From positions 3,100,001-3,164,000 of the forward strand of contig NZ_JQLH01000001.1 in NCBI RefSeq assembly GCF_000744105.1: 64,000 bases of DNA. The letters are read 5' to 3'. Under the pieces are notes generated by a model, which was given only the letters and a program-made list of their open reading frames with translations, did no database searches and was not told the origin of the DNA. Each line of letters starts with the position of its first letter. Position 1 is the first letter of the stretch. This document shows positions 44,538-54,742 of this stretch, one piece after another. A program made the position numbers and the translations under genes. The stretch comes from Maribacter forsetii DSM 18668 (GTDB lineage: Bacteria; Bacteroidota; Bacteroidia; Flavobacteriales; Flavobacteriaceae).

Positions 44538-47500
44538 TTACACTTTATCATCATAATTTAGTGGTAACGTAAATGAGAAATTACTTCCTTTGCCAACTTT
44601 ACTTTGCACTTGTATTGTACCTCCTAGTTTTTCTATTAAACTTTTACAAATTGCTAATCCCAGTCCGGTTCCTTCATGTGTTCTACTTAATCCTCCATCA
44701 AGTTGAATAAATGGCATAAATAATTTATTCTGATTTATCTTACTTATACCTATACCTTCATCAATTACTTGAGTAACCACATAATTATCAACAATAGTTA
44801 CTTTTACTTTAATTATTCCTTGGTTAGAGAACTTAATAGCATTAGAAAGCAAATTGAGTAATACTTGCTCTACTCTTCGCTCATCACTATGTAAAGTATT
44901 CTCCAACTCAGTAATCTCTGAATGTATTTGAAGTTTTTTATTCAATGCTTGCGGTACTAAAAAGTCTATGGTTTTTTCTAGTGTTGTTAAATAGTTAAAA
45001 GGATAAATAGATACTTTTAATTTACCTGCTTCAATTTTAGAGATATCTAATACCTCATTAATTAAACTTAGTAAATGTTGACTGCTATTTTTAACCATAG
45101 ACAGCTGCTTTTTCTGTTCCTCATTTAATGGACCTGCTAATTCTTTTAATAAAATACCTGTAAAACCAATAATAGAGTTCATTGGTGTTCTTAATTCATG
45201 AGACATTGTTGCTAAAAACGCAGATTTCATTAAATCGGCAGAATGTGCTTTTATTTTTTCTTTTTATAACTCAGAAGTTCTTACATCTACCAACTCTTCT
45301 AAATTATTTCTGTGCTTTTCTAACTCAACTTCTGCTTTTTTCTTTTCGGTTATATTCCTAATAACTCCTATTAGAAATTTATTCTCATTACTATCAACAA
45401 ATCTTGTCTTTTTAGTAGAAACTATCTTTTTTTTATTTTCGCTTAATGTTAAAGTTTCTTCATTAACATTTTCAATTCCTGAAGAAATAACATGCTTGTC
45501 TATTCTTAAAAAACTCTCTCTTTCTTCAACAGACACGTTTTCTACTAGTGTTTTTCCTAATATATCAACTCTTGAAAGATTAAATAGTGAACAAAAAGCA
45601 TCATTTACAATTAACAATCTACTTTGATCATCTTTTACAAATACGGGGTCTCCGATACTGTTAATTATATTATCAAAATATTTTTTGCTTTTTATTAATT
45701 CCTCTTCTGCGTATTTATGTTCGGTAATATCTGATAACATACCTATATATCCACTTACTACTTTATCTACATCAATTAAGGAAACTGCTTTAGACGAGAG
45801 CCATTTTACTTTTCCGTTTTTTTGAAGCAGTCTGAAATCTGAAATAAATTGGTGCCAGTAACAATAGATTCTTGCCATTGACTAACAACTCTTTCTTTGT
45901 CCTCGGGATGTATGGCATTTGACCAGCCAAAACCCATAACTTCATTAAAAGATTGTCCCGAATATTTTAGCCATTCTTCATTTACATAATTACAAGCACC
46001 ATCTTTATCTGCTTGAAAAATTGCAACTGGTACGTTAGATGATAGACCTCTAAATAATTGTTCACTACTTATTAATTTTTCTTCAGATTTTTTACATTGC
46101 GTAATATCTTTAGCAACTATACCCAAGGCTATAGATTTTTTAGTAAGGTTGTCTTTAATTAAAAAACCAGACATTTCAATTGGTATTAATGCTCCTGTCT
46201 TAAAATTTTTAAATTCAACTTCACCATTCCATTTGTCTTTTTTATAAATATTAGGCATATGCTCATTTAAGATAACCTCTTTATAATTTTGAGGGAAAAA
46301 ATCTGTTATGGAATCTGCCAATTCTTCATTTGATTTTAAACCTACGAGCTGCCTACCATTAGTATTTAAATATGTTGGTTTACCTTCTAAAGTTGCTAAT
46401 CCTAGAAAATCATCACTTGTTTCAATTAAAGAAAGCAACATCTGATTATGAGTTTCAGCCTTTTTCTTCTCTGTAATATCTGTATAGTAGATAGTTAAAC
46501 CTTCCGGAGATGGATAAATTCTACTTTTGAACCATTTATCTAAGGGTTCGAAATAATTTTCAAAGTGAATTGTTTTTTGAGCTTTGCGATAAGCTATGTC
46601 AATTGAAGAACCGATACCCTCAGGAAATTCTTTCCATATATGTTTTCCTATTAAACTTTCTGGTGATTTACCTAGAAACTCAGCTGCTTTTTCATTTATA
46701 TAGGTGTAACACCAGTTTGTATCTAATGATACAAAGCCATCAGAAATTTGATTTAATGTAGATTCAATTTGCGAAATATATTTTTTCTCTACGTGTTGTT
46801 TCTCTTCTTTAAGATTAAAGTACTTTTCTCTATAGTTGAGTATTGAAAAAACCTCTCTGTTTTGAGCAGCAATAAAACCACCATTATCTTCCTCTTTATC
46901 TATAAACTTTAAATAAATGTATAGAATAAAAGAAAAAATAAAGGCTGAAAACGATTTACCTATTATATGACCAATTAATGAATCTGTGAAAATTGGTGTG
47001 TCATACTTGAGAATGAAATTAAAGACAAGAGAATCAAAAAGTAAAACAGAACATAATGAAATGAAAAGAATTAGAAAAAAATATAGTTTATTAAGTTTTG
47101 AAATTAAAAACTGGTATATAATTACCAATAAAAAAAATCTAGGAATAATATTATAGTACCTGTAATAAAGTATCTATAATTTATTTGAAAAATAGACGAT
47201 GAATCTTCAATACTCATCATTTGGTCAGAATGCTCTTAAATATAAGTAATACCAAACAATGCAGACAAAATAACATTTGAAATAATAATGCCAATAATAA
47301 GTGCTCTTGCATTAGCTACACCTTCCTTTATATAAATTAATAAAATAGCAAATAATACAGCGCTAAATATAATTACAGAACCAGGGTAGATTGGATATAC
47401 GTCGAATAAATTAAAACTAACCATGGAACCAGAAAAGGCTTGTAAATATTGTACAGAACCCAAAAGAATGTAAAGTGGAGCTAAACCAAATTTAGTTCTA

Positions 47501-47589
47501 TACTTAAACAAGAAAAGTATACTTGAAGATATAAGTAAAAACTCTAAAAGAGTGGTAGTATATATATTCATATAATTTAAAGTTACCAT
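44538..47589 (-). pseudogene. Multi-PAS sensor histidine kinase, broken by two stops and two frameshifts
   Basis: One gene of about 1010 residues. Order: N-terminal multi-helix membrane sensor (MNIYTTTLLEFLLISSSILF, 47589 on), about four PAS domains, HisKA with the H-box ATMSHELRTPMNS, and HATPase with VLLNLLSNAIKFS and GTGLGLAICKSL. Lesions: TAA at 47236-47238 after GITYI; a frameshift at the run of eight A at 47130-47137; loss of one base near 45839-45840 inside a PAS domain (LFQ to DFRLLQKNGKVKW); and TAA at 45264-45266 after RTSEL. After that last stop the frame reads on in register through KEKIKAHSADL into HisKA. The pieces 47236-47589, 45806-47128, 45264-45878 and 44538-45230 are fragments, not separate genes. 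Confidence 0.88.
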
Positions 47590-47685
47590 TTTATTGTAAA
47601 ACTTAATAACTATTCAAACAAACCAAATTGATTTATTATAGTGTTCTATTACGGTAACTTAAATCTTCGTTTAGATTAAAAAAAA

Positions 47686-47807
47686 TAGTACTAAAAAAAT
47701 TCACTTAATAAAAGCACGAGTTACCTTCATTAATGATTAACCAACTATATTTCCGCTTCTAATTACATATTTTTTATACATCCATAAATAGTACGTATTT
47801 TGTACTA
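47686..47807 (+). promoter_or_regulatory. Two TAGTAC/GTACTA elements upstream of the AraC-type gene
   Basis: A compact palindrome TAGTACTA (47686-47693) and a spaced version TAGTAC-seven bases-GTACTA (47789-47807) lie 125 and 11 bases before the AraC-type ATG. They could be operators for auto-regulation. There is no independent evidence, and in AT-rich DNA such short dyads also arise by chance. Confidence 0.3.
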
Positions 47808-47817
47808 AATTCATGAA

Positions 47818-48687
47818 ATGAAACTTCATTTACTAGATAGATCTAGTCTTGCTAATACCTCTATTACCATATCTCAAAATAATTATAAGAATTTTTTGAA
47901 GGTTTGGCATTTTCATGAAGAGCTAGAATTGGTCTATATTATTAAAAGTACCGGCACTAGATTTGTTGGTGATAGTATAGAAAAATTCGAAGCTGGCGAG
48001 GTCATATTAATTGGCAAAAATGTGCCACATATGTGGTTAAATGATAAAGTCTATTTCGATAAACATTCTACACTTACAGCGCAAGCTGTATCTATTCATT
48101 TTAAAGATAATTTTGTAGGAAAAGAATTTTTATCCCTTCCAGAAATGCAACCCATTTCTCATCTTTTAACGAAAGCATCCCAAGGCATTAAATTTCCCAA
48201 TGTTACCGATACTATAAAAAATGAATTAAAAAATCTACATAGTCTAGATTCTGCCATTAAAATTACAAGAATTATTGAAATTTTAATCAAACTTGAGCAA
48301 AGCCAAAACTATACCTTATTATCCAGTAATGGATTTATCAATACTTTTCATCAAACAGAAAACAAGAGATTGAATATTATTTATGAGTATGTATATCAAA
48401 ATTTCCATACTCCAATTAGCTCAAAAGATGTTGCTGAATTAGCAAATATGAATGCCTCATCCTTCAGTAGATTTTTCAAGAGTACACACAGAAAACCATT
48501 TACAAGATTTTTAAATGAAATACGCATTGGTTTTGCCTGCAAAATGTTATTGGAAAATAAAGAGAGTATCACTTCTATTGCATATGCATGCGGATTCGGA
48601 AATATTTCAAACTTCAACCGCCAGTTCAAAATTATCAAAAAAGAATCTCCATCCTCATTTTTAAGCCAACATCGAAAACATTTATAG
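47818..48687 (+). CDS. AraC family regulator, likely of the fucose operon
   Basis: 289 aa cytosolic regulator. An N-terminal cupin sensor (residues about 20-110, WHFHEELELVYIIKSTGTRF and GEVILIGKNVPHMWLND) is followed by a C-terminal double helix-turn-helix (about 190-285, SSKDVAELANMNASSFSRFF and ITSIAYACGFGNISNFNRQF). It is in the same direction as, and 87 bases upstream of, the L-fuconate dehydratase gene, so control of the fucose genes is likely. Effector could be L-fucose or a pathway acid. Confidence 0.88.
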   Translation: MKLHLLDRSSLANTSITISQNNYKNFLKVWHFHEELELVYIIKSTGTRFVGDSIEKFEAGEVILIGKNVPHMWLNDKVYFDKHSTLTAQAVSIHFKDNFVGKEFLSLPEMQPISHLLTKASQGIKFPNVTDTIKNELKNLHSLDSAIKITRIIEILIKLEQSQNYTLLSSNGFINTFHQTENKRLNIIYEYVYQNFHTPISSKDVAELANMNASSFSRFFKSTHRKPFTRFLNEIRIGFACKMLLENKESITSIAYACGFGNISNFNRQFKIIKKESPSSFLSQHRKHL

Positions 48688-48774
48688 TCTTTATGCAAAA
48701 AAAGTATCAGATTTGGTATTTTATGAGGTGGTTTTAACTTCCCTATTCAAATAATTTTGGATAAAACAAAATCA

Positions 48775-50097
48775 ATGTCAAATTCTATTATAATTACTGA
48801 GGTAATATCTAGGGACATCCGCTTCCCTACTAGTAAGTCTCTAGATGGTTCTGATGCAATGAATCCGGATCCAGATTATAGTGCCGCTTACGTAATTTTA
48901 AAGACTAATTCACCTGAGGGTTATGAAGGCCACGGTTTAACTTTTACCATTGGTAGAGGAAACGAACTTTGTACTCAAGCCATAAAATCTCTTTCTCATT
49001 TAGTTATTGGGAAATCTATAGAAAGCTTCACTATTAATATGGGTGATTTTTGGAAAATGATTACCGGTGATAGTCAGTTACGCTGGTTAGGTCCTGAAAA
49101 AGGAGTTATACATTTAGCTACCGGTGCGATTGTTAATGCTGTTTGGGATCTGTATGCCAAAGTAGAAAAGAAACCTCTTTGGAAACTATTGGCAGATATG
49201 ACTCCTGCTGAATTGGTCTCTTGTGTAGATTTCACTTATATCACAGATGCTATAACTCCTGAAGAAGCTCTTGAGCTTTTGAGTAAAAAGGAAGCTGGCA
49301 AACAAGAACGAATTGCGCATTTAAAAGACAAAGGTTATCCTGCGTATACTACATCTGCAGGATGGTTAGGGTACTCTGATGATAAAATGAGACGTCTTTG
49401 TAGAGAAGCTAAAGAGAGTGGTTTTAAACATATGAAAATTAAGGTTGGTTCTGACCTAAATGATGATATGAGACGTGCCGCAATTATTCGTGAAGAAATT
49501 GGGGACGATTTAAAACTTATGATGGATGCCAATCAAAAGTGGGATGTTGATGAAGCTATCACCAATATGGAATCACTTAAAAAATTTAATCCTTGGTGGA
49601 TTGAAGAGCCCACAAGTCCTGATGATATTCTAGGACATGCAAAAATTGCCAAAGCTGTTAAGCCAATTGAGGTCGCGACTGGTGAACATTGCCAAAACAG
49701 GGTTATCTTTAAGCAGTTAATGCAAGCAGGTGCCATTGGTATTTGCCAAATTGATAGTTGTAGGGTTGGCGGAGTAAATGAAATATTAGCTATTTTGTTA
49801 ATGGCTGCGAAATTTAATATTCCCGTTTGTCCGCATGCAGGTGGGGTTGGTCTATGTGAATATGTACAACACCTATCTATGATAGATTATATAGCTATTA
49901 GCGGGTCTATGGAAAATAGGATAATAGAATTTGTGGATCATTTACACGAGCATTTTTATGACCCTGTGATTATAAAAGATGGTGCGTATATGCCTCCTAA
50001 ATTACCAGGTTATAGTATTACCATGAAGGAAGACTCTTTGGATACTTATACTTTTCCTGATGGGGCATTTTGGAAAGAAGAATTACAAAAAAACTAA
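48775..50097 (+). CDS. fucD: L-fuconate dehydratase, enolase superfamily
   Basis: 440 aa from the ATG at 48775-48777; the longer frame begins with TTG at 48757. The N-terminus DIRFPTSKSLDGSDAMNPDP is diagnostic for L-fuconate dehydratases of the Xanthomonas campestris type. Active-site features: K221-I-K223 (GFKHMKIKVG), metal ligands D251 and E277 (MMDANQKW, WIEEPTSPDD), ATGEHCQNR and VCPHAGGVGL. It removes water from L-fuconate, giving 2-keto-3-deoxy-L-fuconate. First gene of the fucose operon. A TAATTTTG at 48752-48759 fits a minus-7 element but lies very close to the ATG. Confidence 0.93.
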   Translation: MSNSIIITEVISRDIRFPTSKSLDGSDAMNPDPDYSAAYVILKTNSPEGYEGHGLTFTIGRGNELCTQAIKSLSHLVIGKSIESFTINMGDFWKMITGDSQLRWLGPEKGVIHLATGAIVNAVWDLYAKVEKKPLWKLLADMTPAELVSCVDFTYITDAITPEEALELLSKKEAGKQERIAHLKDKGYPAYTTSAGWLGYSDDKMRRLCREAKESGFKHMKIKVGSDLNDDMRRAAIIREEIGDDLKLMMDANQKWDVDEAITNMESLKKFNPWWIEEPTSPDDILGHAKIAKAVKPIEVATGEHCQNRVIFKQLMQAGAIGICQIDSCRVGGVNEILAILLMAAKFNIPVCPHAGGVGLCEYVQHLSMIDYIAISGSMENRIIEFVDHLHEHFYDPVIIKDGAYMPPKLPGYSITMKEDSLDTYTFPDGAFWKEELQKN

Positions 50098-50108
50098 ACT
50101 ATAGAAAC

Positions 50109-50882
50109 ATGAGGTTTAACCTTAAAGGTAAAAACGCAATAATAACGGGTGGTGGTAGTGGTATTGGTCAAGCAATTTCTACCACTTTTGCCGCACAAGG
50201 AGCAAGCGTTCATATTTTAGAATTAAATGCAGAAAATGCAGAAAGCACAGTAAACTTAATTAAAGAGCAAGGTGGTGAAGCAACAGCTTATAATTGTAAT
50301 GTTGTTGATCAAAAACAGGTTTTAGCTGTTATCGATGAAATTACATCGGAGCATGAGGTTCATATTTTAATCAATAATGCGGGTATTGCCCATGTTGGTA
50401 ATATTGAAAAAACCGCGGAAGATGATATGGACCGTGTTTATAACGTAAACGTCAAAGGTCCATATAACTGCATGTATGCCCTTATACCCAAAATGAAGAA
50501 AAACGGCGGAGTAATTATTAATATGGCATCAATAGCTTCTAGTGTAGGTATAGATGATCGCTTTGCATATTCTATGAGTAAAGGGGCTATATTAACCATG
50601 ACCTACTCCATTGCTAAAGATTATATTAATAATGGTATTCGCTGCAACTGCATTTCACCGGCTAGAATTCACACTCCCTTTGTTGACGGATTTATAAAAG
50701 CGAACTACCCTGGGCAGGAAGATGAAATGTTTAAAAACCTGTCTGCCACTCAACCAATTGGTCGAATGGGCAAACCGCAAGAAGTAGCTGATCTAGCTTT
50801 ATACTTATGCTCAGACGAAGCTTCTTTTATTACTGGAACGGATTTCCCAATTGACGGGGGATTCATAAAACTTAACGGATAA
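50109..50882 (+). CDS. SDR, 2-keto-3-deoxy-L-fuconate dehydrogenase
   Basis: 257 aa from the ATG at 50109-50111. Classical short-chain dehydrogenase: cofactor loop GGGSGIGQA, NNAGIAHVG and catalytic Tyr/Lys in YSMSKGA; near the end TGTDFPIDGG. In the non-phosphorylating pathway such an enzyme oxidises C4 of 2-keto-3-deoxy-L-fuconate, and the hydrolase gene next to it supports that step here. 11 bases after the dehydratase stop. Confidence 0.85.
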   Translation: MRFNLKGKNAIITGGGSGIGQAISTTFAAQGASVHILELNAENAESTVNLIKEQGGEATAYNCNVVDQKQVLAVIDEITSEHEVHILINNAGIAHVGNIEKTAEDDMDRVYNVNVKGPYNCMYALIPKMKKNGGVIINMASIASSVGIDDRFAYSMSKGAILTMTYSIAKDYINNGIRCNCISPARIHTPFVDGFIKANYPGQEDEMFKNLSATQPIGRMGKPQEVADLALYLCSDEASFITGTDFPIDGGFIKLNG

Positions 50883-50892
50883 AATTTACGAT

Positions 50893-51750
50893 ATGAAATT
50901 AATACGATTTGGAACACCACAAAATGAAAAACCGGGTGTAATACTTGAAAACGGAGAATGGATAGATACCTCTGCGTTTGGTGAAGATTATGATGAATTA
51001 TTTTTTGAAAACGATGGCTTAGCCCATCTTAAATCTTGGCTCGACGAAAAAGGCAATGATCTTCCAAAAATAGACAAGAGTACGCGTTTAGGTCCTCCAC
51101 TAAAAAAACCTTCTAAAATTGTTTGTGTAGGGCTAAATTACGCGAAGCATGCTGCTGAAAGTGGAATGAAGGTACCTACAGAGCCTGTTTTGTTTTTCAA
51201 GGCAACTTCTGCGATTGTTGGTCCTAATGATGATGTAATTATTCCCAAAAACAGTAAGAAAACCGACTGGGAAGTTGAGCTAGCTGTGGTCATTGGCAAA
51301 AAAGCAAGTTATGTTGAAGAAGCCGATGCTATGGACTATGTTGCTGGTTATATGCTACATAACGATTATAGCGAAAGAGCATTTCAATTAGAAAAAGAAG
51401 GGCAATGGGTAAAAGGTAAAAGCTGTGACACCTTCGCTCCTATCGGTCCGTTTTTGGCTACTAAAGATGAAGTGAGCAACCCGCATGTTTTAGATCTTTG
51501 GCTAAAGGTAAATGGCGAATTATTACAGAACAGTAATACAGAAGATTTAGTTTTTAACGTACCAGAATTGGTAAGTTATATCAGTCAATATATGACATTG
51601 CTACCTGGAGATATCATTTCTACAGGAACACCTTTCGGTGTTGGTTTAGGCTTCAATCCGCCTAGATATTTGAACCCTGGTGATGTTGTCGAATTAGGAA
51701 TTGAAAAATTAGGAAGCTCTAAACAAGTTGCCAAGGCATATACAAAATGA
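50893..51750 (+). CDS. FAH-family 2,4-diketo-3-deoxy-L-fuconate hydrolase
   Basis: 285 aa fumarylacetoacetate-hydrolase-fold enzyme. Metal and substrate features include KIVCVGLNYAKHAAESGM, TDWEVELAVVIGKKA, GKSCDTFAPIGPFL and the C-terminal GDIISTGTPFGVGLGF. It cleaves the diketo acid to pyruvate and L-lactate. The lactate dehydrogenase gene later in the operon fits this product. Starts 10 bases after the SDR and overlaps the lactonase start by four bases (ATGA). Confidence 0.9.
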   Translation: MKLIRFGTPQNEKPGVILENGEWIDTSAFGEDYDELFFENDGLAHLKSWLDEKGNDLPKIDKSTRLGPPLKKPSKIVCVGLNYAKHAAESGMKVPTEPVLFFKATSAIVGPNDDVIIPKNSKKTDWEVELAVVIGKKASYVEEADAMDYVAGYMLHNDYSERAFQLEKEGQWVKGKSCDTFAPIGPFLATKDEVSNPHVLDLWLKVNGELLQNSNTEDLVFNVPELVSYISQYMTLLPGDIISTGTPFGVGLGFNPPRYLNPGDVVELGIEKLGSSKQVAKAYTK

Positions 51751-52580
51751 TCATTGACAGCCATCAACATTTTTGGAAGTATGACCCAATTAGAGATAGT
51801 TGGATTGATAGCTCTATGAAAATCATTCAGCGTGATTTTTTACCTGGCGACCTTAAACCTATACTTACAAGTAATAATGTTGATGGTTGCATTGCCATAC
51901 AAGCTGATCAATCTGAAAACGAAACGAAATTCTTACTTCAACTGGCTGCTGAAAACGATTTCATAAAAGGAGTGGTAGGATGGGTAGACCTGTGTAGTAC
52001 CAATGTACAACAGCGTCTTGAACATTACACAAAAGACAATTTATTTAAAGGAGTTCGACATATTTTACAGGCTGAAAAAGAAGATTTTATTATCTCTGAA
52101 GCTTTCTTAGACGGCATTAAAAAATTAGTCCCACTAAATCTAACCTACGATATTTTAATTTTTCCTCATCAGTTAAAAAATAGCACAATGCTAGTGTCTA
52201 AATTTCCTGATCAAAAATTTATAATAGACCATTTGGCAAAACCACCAATTAAATCAGGCGAAATAGATAGTTGGAAAGCTGGCATTAAAACACTTGCTAG
52301 CTTCACAAATGTGTATTGCAAACTGTCTGGGTTAGCAACAGAGGCTAATTGGAGCACTTGGAAAACAGAAGAACTTACGCCTTATATAGATGTTATTTTC
52401 GAAGCTTTTGGTGCCGAACGTATTCTATTCGGATCAGATTGGCCGGTATGCTTATTGGCCGGTAGCTATGCCAAAAACAAAGACGTTGTTACAACATATA
52501 TTAAGCAATTGTCAAAAAACGAACAGAATCAAGTAATGGGTTTAAATGCCATTAACTTTTACAGATTAAACACTCATTAA
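51747..52580 (+). CDS. L-fucono-lactonase, amidohydrolase_2 family
   Basis: 277 aa metal-dependent hydrolase of the amidohydrolase superfamily (COG3618 type). Metal-site segments: IDSHQHFWKYD (residues 2-12), VRHILQAEKEDF, IIDHLAKPPIK and ILFGSDWPVCLL near the end. It hydrolyses L-fucono-1,5-lactone to L-fuconate in this pathway. Its start overlaps the hydrolase stop. Confidence 0.88.
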   Translation: MIIDSHQHFWKYDPIRDSWIDSSMKIIQRDFLPGDLKPILTSNNVDGCIAIQADQSENETKFLLQLAAENDFIKGVVGWVDLCSTNVQQRLEHYTKDNLFKGVRHILQAEKEDFIISEAFLDGIKKLVPLNLTYDILIFPHQLKNSTMLVSKFPDQKFIIDHLAKPPIKSGEIDSWKAGIKTLASFTNVYCKLSGLATEANWSTWKTEELTPYIDVIFEAFGAERILFGSDWPVCLLAGSYAKNKDVVTTYIKQLSKNEQNQVMGLNAINFYRLNTH

Positions 52581-52605
52581 ATCAACTTATTAAAACATAC
52601 CAACG

Positions 52606-53385
52606 ATGGATTTAAAACTGAAAGACAAAATTATAATAGTTTCTGGTGGCTCATCGGGAATTGGTAGAGGTATAAGCTTAAGTCTTGCTAAGGAAGGTGC
52701 CATACCTTATATTTTAGGTAGAAATAAAGCGAACATCGTATCTGTAATTTCTGAAATCGAAAAAGCAGGTGGTCAAGCAGGTTATGCTTTCGCAGAACTT
52801 ACCGACCCCGAAAAATGTAAAGATGCCGTTGATAGCTGTATAGAAAGATTTGGTAGAATTGACGGTTTGGTAAATAACGCGGGAGTTAATGATTCTGTAG
52901 GTTTAGAAGATGGCAACCATGAAGATTTCATGAGGTCTATATCAAGAAACCTTACACATTATTACATGATGGCTCATTATGCGCTACCTCAACTAAAAAA
53001 GAATAAAGGAGCCATTGTAAATATAGGCTCAAAAACTTCGGTTACCGGGCAAGGTGGAACTTCTGGCTACGCTGCTGCCAATGGCGGTAGAAATGCACTT
53101 ACCAGAGAATGGGCTGTTGAACTACTACCCTACTCCATTCGTGTAAATGCGGTCATAGTTGCCGAATGCTACACGCCATTATATGACCGTTGGATCAAAT
53201 CTTTTCCAAATCCCGAAGAACGACTTGATAAAATCACCAAAAATATTCCTTTGGAAAATAGAATGACCACAGCTGAGGAAATTGCAGATACAGTCGCATT
53301 CCTATTATCTGAAAAGTCTAGCCACACCACAGGGCAACTCATTTTTGTCGATGGCGGCTATAGTCATTTAGATCGCGCATTATAG
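52606..53385 (+). CDS. SDR, L-fucose dehydrogenase, with Asn in place of catalytic Lys
   Basis: 259 aa short-chain dehydrogenase. GGSSGIGRG binds NAD(P) and NNAGVNDS is the usual core motif. Ser142 and Tyr155 of the catalytic triad are present, but the Lys four residues after Tyr is Asn159 (GYAAANGGRNAL, codon AAT). The ending TGQLIFVDGGYSHLD is normal. By pathway position it should oxidise L-fucose to the lactone. I recall related marine-Bacteroidota sequences with the same Asn, so this may be a subfamily feature rather than a defect. Confidence 0.82.
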   Translation: MDLKLKDKIIIVSGGSSGIGRGISLSLAKEGAIPYILGRNKANIVSVISEIEKAGGQAGYAFAELTDPEKCKDAVDSCIERFGRIDGLVNNAGVNDSVGLEDGNHEDFMRSISRNLTHYYMMAHYALPQLKKNKGAIVNIGSKTSVTGQGGTSGYAAANGGRNALTREWAVELLPYSIRVNAVIVAECYTPLYDRWIKSFPNPEERLDKITKNIPLENRMTTAEEIADTVAFLLSEKSSHTTGQLIFVDGGYSHLDRAL

Positions 53386-53433
53386 AACTGACATGACTAC
53401 CCATACTTCAACTAACAACAAAACTCACCAATA

Positions 53434-54741
53434 ATGTCAAAGTCAGATAAAACTCCTATCGTAGCTACAAAAACTTTGCTGCCATTTATTCTTATAACTT
53501 CTCTATTTGCGCTGTGGGGTTTTGCAAATGCTGTTACAGACCCAATGGTACAAGCATTTAAAAAGGTATTAGAACTTTCTAACTCTCAAGCGGCCTGGGT
53601 ACAGATGGCTTTTTATGGTGGTTACTTTTGCATGGCTTTGCCTGCAGCTCTTTTCGTTAGAAAATATTCTTATAAAGTAGGCGTACTCATAGGTTTAGCA
53701 CTCTATGCTGTGGGGGCTTTATTATTCTATCCGGCAGCTATCACAGAGCAATTTTGGTTCTTTTGTTTAGGACTTTATATCTTAACTTTCGGACTCGCTT
53801 TTTTAGAAACTACTGCCAACCCATATATTTTGGCAATGGGAGATACCAAAACTGCCACCCAACGATTGAATCTGGCACAAGCCTTTAACCCTATTGGTCT
53901 ATTATTAGGACTATTAGTTGCGCAGCAATTCGTACTTAAAAATTTACAATCTGATGATATTGAAAACTATAGTGCTTTATCCGAAGCTAAAAAATCACTC
54001 ATTAGAACTTCAGATTTAATGGTCATCAGAGACCCCTATGTTATTCTTGGTCTGGTCATTTTAGCGATATTGGTACTGATTGCCGTTAGCAAAATGCCAC
54101 AGTCTAAAGGAGATGGTTCAATTCCCAGCTTAAGTCACACTTTTGCTTCCTTGAAAAAAAACAAAAAATATGTCTTTGGCGTAGTATCACAAATATTCTA
54201 TGTGGGAGCACAGATCATGTGCTGGACCTACATTTATCAATACGCAGAAGCTATTAGTATGGACAGTGAAACTGCTGCCAATTATCAGATTGTTGCCTTC
54301 ATTTTATTTCTAGTAGGCAGGGTTATTGGAACGTACCTGCTAAGATTTATATCCTCAGGAAAACTACTTTTAGCCTATGCTATTGCAGCCATTATTGCAT
54401 CTCTAGGAACTATGTTTCTTGTTGGCATTGTAGGTCTTTATTGTCTTGTAGGTCTTTCTTTGTGCATGTCTGTTATGTTCCCAACTATTTATGGGATCGC
54501 ACTAGAAAACCTAGAAGAAGAGGAATCTAAAATTGGTGCCGCTGGTCTTGTTATGGCTATTGTTGGTGGCGCCTTAATGCCCGGTCTGCAAGGGAAAATT
54601 ATCGATATTGGCGGATTTGGCGTTGACGACACCCAAATCATGGGATTATCAGAAGTTAATTTTTCATTCATTCTACCATTAATTTGCTTTGTTGTTATTG
54701 CTATTTATGGGCAAATGACCAATAAACATTACCAGAGCTAA
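53434..54741 (+). CDS. fucP: L-fucose:H+ symporter FucP, MFS
   Basis: 435 aa inner-membrane transporter with about 12 helices. FucP/FHS-family signatures: LFALWGFANAVTDPMVQAFK near residue 20, WVQMAFYGGYFCMALPAAL, LETTANPYILAMGD and AQAFNPIGLLLG. It imports L-fucose with protons. It sits between the fucose dehydrogenase and mutarotase genes, with the next start two bases after the stop. Confidence 0.92.
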   Translation: MSKSDKTPIVATKTLLPFILITSLFALWGFANAVTDPMVQAFKKVLELSNSQAAWVQMAFYGGYFCMALPAALFVRKYSYKVGVLIGLALYAVGALLFYPAAITEQFWFFCLGLYILTFGLAFLETTANPYILAMGDTKTATQRLNLAQAFNPIGLLLGLLVAQQFVLKNLQSDDIENYSALSEAKKSLIRTSDLMVIRDPYVILGLVILAILVLIAVSKMPQSKGDGSIPSLSHTFASLKKNKKYVFGVVSQIFYVGAQIMCWTYIYQYAEAISMDSETAANYQIVAFILFLVGRVIGTYLLRFISSGKLLLAYAIAAIIASLGTMFLVGIVGLYCLVGLSLCMSVMFPTIYGIALENLEEEESKIGAAGLVMAIVGGALMPGLQGKIIDIGGFGVDDTQIMGLSEVNFSFILPLICFVVIAIYGQMTNKHYQS

Positions 54742-54742
54742 T

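Noticed and set aside
45264..45266. Possible recoding (readthrough) of the TAA in the sensor kinase
   Set aside because: Two stops and two frameshifts affect the same gene, so programmed readthrough cannot explain the locus; decay is simpler.
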